Assembly: GCA_022836615.1 (NCBI GenBank)
Contig: MU405216.1
Span: forward strand, 124,001-188,000
Direction: 5' to 3'
Length of the DNA stretch: 64,000 nt
DNA from: Annulohypoxylon bovei var. microspora
Taxonomy: Eukaryota > Ascomycota > Sordariomycetes > Xylariales > Hypoxylaceae
In this document: one piece after another, positions 22,486-32,987 of the stretch
How the letters are laid out: each line of letters starts with the position of its first letter
Numbering within the stretch: the stretch's first letter is position 1
Program-made: the position numbers and the translations under genes
The notes under the pieces: generated by a model
Seen by the model: only the letters and a program-made list of their open reading frames with translations
The model's database searches: none
Told to the model about the DNA's origin: nothing

Positions 22486-22795
22486 AGAAAACTCGAAGCG
22501 TCGTTGCATCAGAATGATTCATCAATAAAAAATTGTGTGAAAGGGCGTGTGCTAGAAGTGGGTAATTAAGGTACTTAGGTAGGCTTTATATATGAGGCTG
22601 AGCTGGTGTGATTTATCTATCTGACTTAACCTAGGCAATCTAGGAAGATTAGGTACCTACTAAGGTATGTAAATTATGTACCTGTACGAGCACGCCACGG
22701 AGTCAGCGGGCGTACAGCCTACATAAAAAAATGAATATGGTGTACTGCAGCCTTATATAACCCCAAACTAATCCAATATTTTCTTCAATTTCAGA
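22486..22795. other. Divergent promoter, membrane protein / amidase
   Basis: AT-rich spacer of about 310 bases between head-to-head genes, with a TATATAA near 22754 and an ACCTACTAAGG-type motif near 22655. Confidence 0.45.
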
Positions 22796-25287
22796 ATGTT
22801 CGTTAAGCTATTTGTAAATTCGGATTCACCCCTACCGAAAAATGCTCTGGGAACAACCATTCCTTCAGATAGGGGACCGCTTCCTCTTCGCAAACGCGAA
22901 GCCCGAAGTACGTAAGGCACATTCTCGACGGCATGGTAACACGACAGCGCTGATCAATTTCCTTAGGTGGATTGGACAGAGACCAGACCCAACGTCCAAC
23001 CCGTCACTGTTCTAGCAATTGATAAAAGATGGGAATCCTTACAACATCTAAACGATAGGGTCAGAAGCTTTTTAAACGAAGACGATGTTTTTTGCTCTCT
23101 GTTCTTGCAAAATGTGGTGTTTCTCTCCGACAACAAGCAGATCTTGGCCCAAAAGGAAATCATTGATTCGTTCCAAAGACTGTGGTTGACAAATACATTC
23201 ACTGTCTTGGACCGAAACCGGGTTGATGCCGAGGGCCCCTATTTTCTGACCTCTCGTGGTCTGCACCGGGCCTGGAGGCTATACCCAGACTCGCTTGATT
23301 GTTTTTTTCTCTCCGTTACAGCTATTAACGACGGGTAAGCTAGGGGCTTCTATATTATCTGTATCTCGAAGGGCTTACGTATCCTAGTAGCTATGTCCCA
23401 TTTCCATGCACAGTTACTGGGGGGTTACACCCTACCATTGCTGTCCCTTCCAGACTGCATCATAAACCAACTGATCATAAGCCGCTTGATGGACTTCGAA
23501 TAGCGGTCAAGGACATCATGGATCTCAAAGGCGTACGGACATCTGGGGGCAGTAGAGCGTATCATGAACTTTTCCGCCCTCGAGATCGAACGGCTCCCGT
23601 AGTGCAGCGGCTAGTGGACTTGGGAGCTATTGTTGTTGGAAAAACTCGAACGGGCCAGTTTGCCGTTGGACAGGATCCGGTCGACTATTTGGACTACTTT
23701 TCCAATTTCAATCCTCGTGGTGAAGGATATCAATCCCAATCGGGAAGCAGTGGTGGAAGTGCAGGGGCCATGGCTGCTTATAACTGGCTTGATGCTGCGC
23801 TTGGGACTGATAGTGAGCTTACCACATATAATCAACTATACCTTACTGTATACACTACTGACAAGGTAACCCATAGCTGCCGGTAGTATCCGGGGACCAG
23901 CGAATGTCTATGGTCTTTTTACTATGAGACCAACACATGGCGTTTTTCCAATGGAAGGAATCCTTCCCCAAAGCCCGTAAGCTTTGATGTCATTTTCTGT
24001 GTTTTTGCTCTCACACTGAGGTCTAGTGAAATTCTGGATTGTCCAGGTATCCTCTGTCGAGATATCAACCTCTTTCAACGAATTATGAACGTGTGGGAAC
24101 CTTCTCTTGTTTCAAAAGAACCCTTCAAGGTATTGAGAACCATTACCAAAGTTTTATAAAAACTAACAATAGCTAGTTCCCAACACGTATTCTTCAGCCT
24201 ACACGATGGTTCCCCTGGGAGACCGGCTATGCCTCGGTTAATGAGTTTATTGAGAGGTTTACCTCTGATACTGAAACCATCCTAAAGACAAATCAGGAAC
24301 CCATTGATTTCAACAGCCTATTTTTAGCTCAAGATCCAGATGGAACTGGTGAAAACATGGATCAATACTTGTCATATGTAACATTCTCCCTCAGATCCAG
24401 TTCATGCCGTATTTATTAATTAACTCACAGGCTCTTCCACATTGCATGATCTACGATAACTACCACTTCTATGATTATTTTCGTGAAGAGTACAAAACTC
24501 AGAACGATGGAAGACTTCCATTCATTGAACCTGGTGTCCAATTTGAATGGTACGCTGTCCGAGTTCACGCCTACTTGGATATAATTAACATGTCTCGAAT
24601 AGGGACGAAGCAAAGAAAATAACCAAAGAGAGGCGAGAAGAAGCGGGAAGGAGAATGTTATTCTTCCGCAAGTGGTTTGAAGACGAGGTGATGAAAGCAG
24701 ATGGCGAAGGGGGTTCAGAAGCCGTCATCGTATTTCCTACTGCCAGGGGATTTGGCCCACGGTATCGGGATACGCTTCCAAAGTAAGTTATCTCGTGATA
24801 TCAAATTAACATCTAACTCCATACGACTGTAGTGAGCGCGACTTTGATGACTTCGAGACTCGACACGACTGCATTAGCGTATACGGCGGACTCCCGGAGA
24901 TCGTGCTGCCAGGTTAGTGAAGCACCCATATACAGATAATTCCAACTGACGTTTTTGAAAGTGGGAGACTACAAATATTTCTCACGTATATCCCAGAGGG
25001 AGGAGGCTTTGCCTATGGCCATGTCTATCATAGGCGCTAGGGGCAGTGACGCGATGCTCATAGAACTAGCAAGGAGATTGTTTGAGCATACTGGAAGACC
25101 AACATCCCTTGAAACGGGGCTGCGGGCTTTTTCTGCCGCACCAGCATCTTCTACGATGAAGAAAAGTATGACTAGTGACAGCAAAACTACTTCCCCAGTC
25201 ACCAATAGTCATCATCACCAGTCCCAAGGTTTAACACAGCGAGGTCTCAACTACCTTCGGGGACTTATTGGCCAAAAGCTAGGCTGA
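22796..25287 (+). CDS. Amidase-signature family protein, Arp1-like
   Basis: Model: ten exons 22796-22907, 22980-23334, 23454-23812, 23877-23976, 24021-24129, 24177-24377, 24431-24549, 24603-24782, 24833-24912 and 24962-25287, giving 646 aa. Amidase signature enzymes hydrolyse amide bonds with a Ser-cisSer-Lys triad. Seen here: LRIAVKDIMDLKG (Lys), SGSSGGSAGAMA (Ser-rich loop), LGTDTAGSIRGPANVYGLF (nucleophile region) and MRPTHGVFPMEGI. The junctions recreate family sequence throughout. An N-terminal domain of about 200 residues precedes the amidase core, as in fungal proteins labelled Arp1 or scytalone-dehydratase-like, which recur in secondary-metabolite regions. Only the exon 1/2 junction is unsure: the more obvious TTAG acceptor breaks the frame, so an acceptor at 22978-22979 was used. 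Substrate unknown. Confidence 0.85.
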
Positions 25288-26825
25288 GTCGAAGAAGAAA
25301 AGAAAAGAGTAGACGTGAGCGATGGTTTTACCGTATGAGCTAGGAATGGTGTGGTACGGACAAGTAGGATGAGGTTATCGTGGGAAAGAGCTTGTGACTA
25401 TTCATATCAATGTTTAATTTAATATTGCGATGTGGAATATTATGTGGTTTGCTACCTACCAGGGGATATTAGTGGGGACGATTTATCCAGGGGCTTTTGA
25501 CTTCAAGGTTTCCACCCTATGACATAAGCAAAACCTAAAGGCCCCTATCCCCTGACATACACTCACTTTAGCGGCGTCAAAGCAGATGCCTGGGTACTTC
25601 TTTTCGATAAGATTATGAAAAGGGATTCATAGCCAACCTCCAAGAACACCTGAACGTCCAAGTCGCGAAAGATATAACCCAGTTACATATCACATTCACG
25701 AACTCAAGATCAAAGACAGTAAAGCATGAGGTGGCCGAATCTCTCATTATCTCGCCCCGACGAGGGCTTTAGCTGAGCTAACTATCCACTAGGGATAGGT
25801 CGTTTGTTTTTACTTGGCTAGTCGTCAAGACTAGGTAGAATTGTCATTTTGTTTTGTTTTTTTCGTGATGCCAGCTTCTCATCGCGCTAGCGGAACCAAT
25901 GCAGCAGCTTCACACGCATGCCAGTCTCTCCGTTTCGTTCATTACCTTTTCCGCTCCATATTTCTCTCTCCTCGGGGGAGGATATTCTATGGAGCGAGTG
26001 TGTGTGTGTGTGGGACTTTTTTTTTGGCTTTGGCTTTTTGCTATGCTTCGTGAAGACATAGAAGATGGGTACGGCGGCGAAGAGGCGCGCCAGCCTGTGG
26101 TGCATTATTTCAATTTGTCCTCCCGGCTGCCCTTTGCGAGTCTCCCAATTTGACAATTTGGTTGTTGTGTTGGTATCAATTGCGCCGTATGCAAAAAACT
26201 CGCTTCGTGTGGGAAATCATAAAAAAAGCAACGCTGTAAAAAGACAAATATCGCAAAGTTCTTAAGCCGCAAACCTTTCCCCCTTTCCGTGCCTCTAAAC
26301 CGTTTGTTTGTTTCTTTTCTTTTGGACTTTCCGCCCAGCGGATAAGCTAAGAAAAGCAGATCCCGTGCGAGCCGTCCGAGAAAGTAGTCCAAAACGCCTG
26401 AGTTCAAAGATCTGAAAAGCCGTGGGGGTACGTATGAATACATGAGTTGAGTAAGTGCGTGTTCCTTTGGGTCATTAGATATAGGAGAGCCGTGGGGAGG
26501 ACGATATGAGCAAACCGTGTACGTTCATACCCTCTCCTCTCCCGGAAAATAAAAAATATCATCAAAACGGTCGGCCAACCTCGATGAGAAGTGGAGTACT
26601 TGAGTCTCCCAAATGGTGTTCCAATCTGATGACTTATGATCTGGGAGAGACTGAGTTGAGGGAAGAAGCCAAAGACAACGAAAAGCAAATCATTCTCCCC
26701 GGTGACTGTTCCGTTCCTCGCCAAAGTTAAGCAAATCAAAATTTCACATGCCAACGCCATAGTATTCCTTCCCAGGGGACCTGATATTCAGTAAACACAT
26801 GTTGTTACAGCAATCCAAGAGCTCT
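25288..26825. other. Intergenic, 1.5 kb
   Basis: No gene recognised. Contains a short GT microsatellite (separate entry) and T/G-rich, low-complexity stretches. Overlapping short frames on both strands at 25.8-26.7 kb are uninformative. Confidence 0.45.
25998..26012. repeat. GT dinucleotide microsatellite
   Basis: Uninterrupted GTGTGT run of about 15 bases in non-coding DNA. Confidence 0.8.
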
Positions 26826-27668
26826 TCAGATCGTCTTAGGAGTCCGAGCGTTGCTCATGTCCACGACATCGTCGAGATGGTTGCACATGGCAACGAATAG
26901 GTCGAAGAATAGTTTGCCGCCGCGTTCCATCTCCGCTTGCATGGTTCCACTCCTCTTAAATGTCTTGCGACACCGGATGATCAGGGCGAGATAATGAGCG
27001 CGCAACCGCGAGTCCGTGTCCGGCGTGTTGTCGTAGGCGTACTGGGCCGATCGAAGGATCGTTGCGACATCGATCCCACTCTGCAGACCCTGCTTCCGAA
27101 GAGACAGGCGCTTGAGCTCCTCGAGTCCGAACCTGTCGGCGGCGCAGTAGATGACGGTATCTCGTAGGAGATACTGGTTCACGCTGGAGACATACATTGT
27201 AGCCTCGACGGCTCCGCGACCAGCTCGGTTGTTTTCTGAGGGGTCGGGTGATCCTACGGCATCCTCGAGCTCCCAAGAGTTTCGGTGCTTGTTGTGCAAC
27301 AAGCGGGGATAGTAGTCGCCCTTGTAGAGGTACTCGAGAACAGCCGAGAAGATCTCGGGTTCTTCGTCTGGAAGCGAAATCCGTTTGCCCTGCGCCTCAA
27401 GGTATTGGTCACGGCAGGCCCGTTCAAAAAAGGGCGACTGGCTTAGGACCTCCTCGTGCGCCGCAAACAGCCGCGCCTCTCGACCAATCGTTAGGGTGAC
27501 GATGGGAGAGGTGAGGGTCTTCTTAGCTGGAAGAATCTCCTCGAGCGACCGCTGCAGTTTCGCTAGCTTCTGGGGATCTCGAACCGTATTGTTGGCATTG
27601 CTGCTGGATTTCTTTGGCCTCGCCGACTTTTCGACTCGGTCCGCGGACCGGAACGAGCGCTTGAACAT
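26826..27668 (-). CDS. BTB/POZ domain protein
   Basis: Intronless, 280 aa. A BTB/POZ domain lies at about residues 55-135 and is recognisable by SPIVTLTIGREARLFAAHEEVL, SPFFERACRDQYLEAQGKRISLPDEEPEIFSAVLEYLYKGDY read in pieces. BTB domains mediate dimerisation and, in some proteins, recruitment to Cullin-3 ubiquitin ligases. A basic N-terminus (RSADRVEKSARPKKSS) precedes it, and a helical C-terminal half with RDTVIYCAADRFGLEELKRLSLRK resembles the BACK-like region of fungal BTB proteins. No Kelch or zinc-finger partner domain is present. Lineage-expanded fungal BTB proteins are mostly uncharacterised. Confidence 0.85.
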   Translation of the reverse strand: MFKRSFRSADRVEKSARPKKSSSNANNTVRDPQKLAKLQRSLEEILPAKKTLTSPIVTLTIGREARLFAAHEEVLSQSPFFERACRDQYLEAQGKRISLPDEEPEIFSAVLEYLYKGDYYPRLLHNKHRNSWELEDAVGSPDPSENNRAGRGAVEATMYVSSVNQYLLRDTVIYCAADRFGLEELKRLSLRKQGLQSGIDVATILRSAQYAYDNTPDTDSRLRAHYLALIIRCRKTFKRSGTMQAEMERGGKLFFDLFVAMCNHLDDVVDMSNARTPKTI

Positions 27669-29442
27669 GACGGCGGCGGTTGTTCGTAGTAGGGAAAGAA
27701 ATCGAGACAGCGTGTCGACGGGTTATGTCGTTTCGGGTTCGGGATATACGAGAATTAATTGACTAGAGAGCGACGAAAAGAGCGTATAAAAGGTGTTTTC
27801 GGGTTTTCCGTAGACTTAGAGAGTGAAGGTGGTGAGAGAAAGTCGACGCACAATTAAAAAAAAGATTGACAGGGGTCCGGGCGGTCTATTCCAGAGTCGA
27901 TTCGAAGGGGATTAAACGAATGTATCTGGAGATATCCTTGGAGTAGATTTGCGACCCTGATGGTTGTGGTGGGGGAGGAAGAACGAAAAGAAGGGGGGGA
28001 ATTGGAGGGGGGGCCGTTGACGATATTTATATTTTTATTATATTTTAGCCGCATACCCTCCTCTGCGCTCTACAGGCCTTCTCTATTTTCTCTAGCTTTC
28101 TTTGACGCTGCCAGAGTGCCGCCTTGATTTTTGCGACCTTCCCCAGGCTGGCATCCCACCCACCCACCATTGACAGCGGCAAAGGCCCTAGACCCCTGGA
28201 TTTGCATGTTGATTCGCTAAATCGGGCCTCAGATCATCGCGCCGGTTCGCGGTTATGGTACTCTACTGCAGTTAATATGAGCCTCGATTCTTAATAGGTC
28301 ATGTTCGACTTGTGAATCTTCGTCAGCTGCAGTACAACTACAACATCTAATCGGCCGGGCAATAAACATGCAGTAGAATAGGTAGAAAGTAGAAAGCAGC
28401 ACGGCTGATCATCCTTGTCTGCCTGGATGCGACGTAGACCGCCCGAGACGCATGCTATGACTCCAATAGACCGGAGACCGGGAAGGTAAACAGGGCACGA
28501 TTGGGCAACTTACCACGTGGGGGTGGGAATATGATTTACATACTTACACTACTAGGTATGTGAAGCATCGTTACTCAGGTACCTAATGACTGACAGCGCA
28601 CCGTTGTGATGTTGTGCGAAAGCTAGATGAGGCCAAATTCTCCGATAACAAGTATTGGATGGAGACCATTCAAGGGGAACAAAGATATATCGAACCGAGG
28701 TTGTTGTAATCGTGGCATGGGACAAATGGCGTAGTAAAGATGATTTCATCAAGATCCTCGGTGGCTCCCACAAGCTGGACAGCTGGATTGACGAGTTGGC
28801 GGGAATCCAAGCTGTACCTAGCCAGCTAGCCTATCATGCAGTGCACTGCCTCAAAGCTAAAGAATTGGGGTATTTGCTGTTGATCCATTGACATCTTCGT
28901 CAAATAGCAATGTGGCATCGCATTTCTCGCTTGTGATTGACAATATGCGAAGCAGGTTGTATTTGATGAATGAGGTTGAGAGATTCTTAGGCCTGGAGGT
29001 CCTTGGAACGTTTCGTTTTGACGTCTTAGCACATCTTAGCGTGGGGTTGGCCCAAAAAGTCGGGTGAGACACGACAGGGATGTTGACGATGCATTATCTA
29101 ATTTCGGCATAAAGCGATGACGATATTCAATTACCGAGTATTATTTTGGAGTCACTTCAAATGAGGCTTACGATGACCCATGAGTCGTGATTTCGATGTC
29201 TCATTTTAGGTTGTCTCGTGAAACCACCATCTATCTCATTCCCCATTCCCCATTCCCATCACCGATTTCGAACTCGATCTGCTTCAGGACCACACATCAC
29301 TCCCTAGCCACCAATAGCCATATATTTCCAATGTCCGTACCTGCACAATCACCACGTCAGGGAAAGGTCTTTGACAATCTTGTTCTCAAAGTCAACCAAT
29401 CGGATCACTTCCTCTCAGGTGAGGGAAAAGGCGGCCTCCCAC
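27669..29442. other. Intergenic, 1.8 kb
   Basis: No gene recognised. The left end is the BTB promoter, with G-rich stretches near 27.97-28.02 kb. Short frames at 28.5-29.1 kb show no motifs. Confidence 0.45.
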
Positions 29443-30825
29443 TTAACAAGACGAGGAGGAGGACGGCTCGTGATGTATCGCCGTAATCGTCTCGCGCATC
29501 GCAACGAGTCCATACATATACGAAAAGACTGGCATTCGATTAATATTAGCCTTTTCCTAAAGACCAATATTTCCGTATATCGTTAGATGGGTACTTACCT
29601 CCAGGAGATACGGCAATGAAGACGATACACGTCGCAATAATGGCGCCTGGCATCTCGCTCATGATATCGGAGTCAAGGAAAAAGAGCCCCGCATGGCCAG
29701 TGAGGAGTTTTCCAATCACCGCCCAGGCGAGGTACGCACCGCTACAGAACATGACGCCTACTGTATGACCCGTGATTGGCTATTAATTGACGTTCGGTTA
29801 GTGATACGTTGTAAAGTTGGAAATACCAAAATGACACCTACAGTTTGTCGGCGAATGCTATTAAGGAAACATATCTCGATAAGTGCGATAATCGAGGTTA
29901 TGCTCCAGACATTGATGATGCTGAATGAGTCTATGGGTTCCAGCTCAAACAGCCCCTTGTCTGTTGCTATCGTCAGCGCATACAGAAGTTGGCATGAGAA
30001 ACAATTGGAACCTACCAGGGTATTTGATTGTCGAGTTACCGCACGGGTTGCCATGATGATGCGGCATGTGAGGAGGCTTGAAGCCACCATGCCCAGCAGG
30101 AACGAGACAACCCCAATAAATCAATGTATTCATGAAGGGAAAGATGTGAGCAATGGTGTAGTACATGCTGAAACAGAATCGGCGAATAGGACAGCGTGCC
30201 TTGTTCGGTGGAGAGAGGCAGCGAAGAATATGAGCTCGAAACTGATGTCCCTGGCATTCATCTGGGTTGATCTCTATTGCCTTTGGGAAAATGAGATGCA
30301 TAACAGTCCAAAGCTATTTTCACCGGCCATGTCAGTAAATCAGGAATTATCACCGTTCGAGGCGAGAGCTCGACTGACTGTCACCTGTAAATGCCATGCC
30401 CATTGTACACAGAAAGACACTGTCGAGAATTGGAACGGGATACGCCAAGGCGTGTGTTTGTCGTCTACGTTGTCGATCTTGTATTTGAGAGAGACTCCAA
30501 ACACTGCTGAAAGGTAACCGGCGAAGATGAGCCGGAGAAGTAGGAGTAACCTCTGATCGATGATGCTCCACGACGAATGACATGCTCGAAGATAGATGGG
30601 CTATGCGCAGTTAGACTATCTCATCGTTACTAAAGATGATGCCAAGAGGCATTGAGGAGAGAGGTATACGTGACTATCTGATGGACCGGGCTGGCTCCCT
30701 TGTCCTCCTGACTGGTCCGGCGGCCCTGACTGGCTTGGTTGGCTAGGATGATCTGGAGGACATGTTTTGCCTTTGGCCTGCACTGGTTGTGGGAGTAAAG
30801 GGGTTCTGTCCGTTGTTTCCGACAT
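29443..30825 (-). CDS. Multi-pass membrane protein, conserved fungal type
   Basis: Model on the minus strand: exons 30825-30670, 30600-30385, 30313-30016, 29960-29842, 29779-29599 and 29528-29443, giving 351 aa. All donors and acceptors are standard and junctions are in frame, for example RRQT joined to PITGHTVGVMFCSGAYLAW and SPG to VFSYMYGLVAMRE. The N-terminal 50 residues are Pro/Ser/Gln-rich and cytosolic-looking (MSETTDRTPLLPQ). About six to seven hydrophobic spans follow, with a His-rich loop (GHGGFKPPHMPHHHG) after the third or fourth. The His cluster and conserved Trp/Tyr positions suggest a metal- or heme-related membrane enzyme or a transporter, but this is inference. A loose likeness to FAR-17a/AIG1-type proteins was considered and is not secure. 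Confidence 0.75.
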
Positions 30826-31870
30826 GGTGGTGATAGATACGTAGGATTTGTCAGGTCAGAGGTGGGAATAATCGTTAATGATTTTAAAAAAGGATATACG
30901 ATGCTTGATAGGTTATATGTCTGAGGTTTAAGGTCAAAATGGATTGATGGGCGAACAAGGGCTTGCCATTGAGACTTAACAGAAGGGCGAGCATGAGAAG
31001 ATGAGCGGTTTGAGGTTGTAGTCAAGGAAATAAGTTGGCAGAAGTATAGAGGGGATGTTAGTAGTGGCAGATCTATTAATTTACAAGAAGGAATATTCTA
31101 CATGTTGTTTTATAACTTCAACTCAGAGTAGTGACAAGGGAGTTATCCTATGGGCAAGGGAAGGTGATGGGCAGGTTCGATATGTACCTAGTAAATAAAA
31201 GACTGCTGCTTCTTAGTATAAATCGGAATATCCTTACCTAAATATCGAACGGTTCCCCAAGTATCTTACCTAACATAATCATCTATCTATACATAGGTAG
31301 TTAAAAGAGGTTTCCATATGATTTAGTTACGAATATACCTACCTACCTACCTATGTACCTAGATACGCAATGGATAGCTTTTATTTAGTTGCTAATCCAG
31401 GGGTGTCTGCGTTTTCAGTACCATGTCGAAGAAGATCTAAACACTGAATGACTTACATATCCGTGGATGTTAAGAAATAAGGCATCATCTTAGAGTCTTA
31501 GACTCCTAAGGTTGGTTTACCACAGCTACATCCATGTCCATCTAGATCGATTATGTAACCCATAATTAGAGGTACCGGAACTAACATAGGGTTCCTGCCT
31601 AAACCAGTCAAACTAACATGAACAAAGACTCTCATTGGCTGCTGCTATTCCCCAACTGCCAAGACCTGTCAATTTCTTCGACAGCTGTCTCTTATCGATA
31701 ACATACTTACCAGCAAGTTGAGGCCACTTTCACTTGAAGCTCCATCATCATCCTTCTCACAGCTCAGCCCAATTGCACCTATCTCTCAAAGCTGGCCTCA
31801 AAATCGACGAGGCCAGCAATCCAAACGACCCCCCTTGATATAATAATACCTTAATACGGGAAATCTCAAC
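30826..31870. other. Divergent spacer membrane protein / SEC11
   Basis: About 1 kb with no gene recognised. It includes a CTACCTACCTACCTA tract near 31337-31365, of the same type as the scattered motif, and the SEC11 promoter at its right end. Confidence 0.5.
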
Positions 31871-32477
31871 ATGTTATCCGGCCTCCAAAATCCGCGGCAA
31901 GCAGCCGCCCAGCTGCTCAATTTCGCCCTCATCCTCTCTACCGCATTTATGGTACGTCTTACTTAGCACCACACCACGCCCCCAACCCAACAACCAACAA
32001 TTGTGCGCTCTCATGACTAACTTTCCCCCCCAATCACAGATGTGGAAAGGCCTCTCGGTCTTCTCCGACTCGCCCTCCCCCATCGTCGTCGTGCTCTCGG
32101 GGTCCATGGAACCGGCGTTCCAGCGCGGCGACCTCCTCTTCCTCTGGAACCGCAACCTGCTGGCCGAGACGGACGTCGGCGAGGTGGTGGTGTACAACGT
32201 CAAGGACAAGGATATCCCGATCGTGCACCGCATCGTGCGGAAGTTCGGCACGGGGGACCACGCGCGCCTGCTGACCAAGGGCGACAACAACGCCGCCGAC
32301 GACACCGAGCTGTACGCCCGCGGCCAGGACTACCTCGAGCGCAAGGACATCATCGGCAGCGTCGTCGCCTACATCCCCTTCGTGGGCTACGTGACCATCA
32401 TGTTGAGCGAGCACCCGTGGCTGAAGACCGTGATGCTGGGGATAATGGGCTTGTTGGTTGTGCTGCAGCGGGAGTAA
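31871..32477 (+). CDS. SEC11: Signal peptidase complex catalytic subunit Sec11
   Basis: Model: exons 31871-31951 and 32040-32477, giving 172 aa, the expected size. Sec11 is the ER membrane serine protease that removes signal peptides. Features: an N-terminal membrane anchor (QLLNFALILSTAFMMWKGL) assembled across the intron, the catalytic Ser in VLSGSMEPAFQRGD, the catalytic His in IPIVHRIV, the Asp region LLTKGDNNAADD, and a C-terminal hydrophobic segment (VMLGIMGLLVVLQ). Eukaryotic Sec11 uses a Ser-His-Asp arrangement rather than the bacterial Ser-Lys dyad, and His is found here. The coding sequence is markedly GC-rich. Confidence 0.96.
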
Positions 32478-32987
32478 CTAGGGAAGAAAAACCGGGGGCG
32501 TCTGGAAATGCATGCATGTAGATTTTCGCGTTTGCTTTGGAGAATCTATTCGCGAATAAATGGAATTGCCATGACCTGGATGGCTTGTGCAACTCTTGGT
32601 TGCTCTACCGCTTCTGTGACTTGTCCTAGTGCGGTATGTCTAAGGTGAGACAAATTATGTGAAATCGAGAAAGACCAACGTGCTAAGAGGATGCTCTCAC
32701 CACTAAAGTAGTTCGACCTCTTAAGATCGATAAACCAGTTACATTGCTTTGTCACCAGCAATTAAGATACCACGCTTAAAGTCTATTCCACCAATTCGGA
32801 CTTAGATTTAGTATAGGTAGATGTCACATTTGCATGCTAGAAATACTAGGAGACAAGTTCACTACGGGAAACGGCATGTATTACTCGGGAATAGCATCCA
32901 TTTGTTTGAATATTTTCGCCATTTTAGCTGTCTGAGCTACATTGTGGAAATAGTGCCCACTTAGCAGCATTATACACCGGCTAGGTA
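32478..32987. other. Tail-to-tail spacer SEC11 / BRF1
   Basis: About 500 bases, AT-rich, no gene recognised; presumably the 3' UTRs of both neighbours. Confidence 0.5.

Noticed and set aside
30036..30301. Possible frameshift in exon 3 of the membrane-protein gene
   Set aside because: One alternative frame looked family-like over about 30 residues, but the main frame runs unbroken and fits both splice junctions, so no shift is needed.
29693..30517. 274-codon plus-strand frame
   Set aside because: It is antisense to exons of the six-exon membrane-protein gene and has no motif.
31874..32521. Long frames on both strands over SEC11
   Set aside because: They arise from the high GC content of the SEC11 coding sequence; only the spliced plus-strand frame matches a known family.
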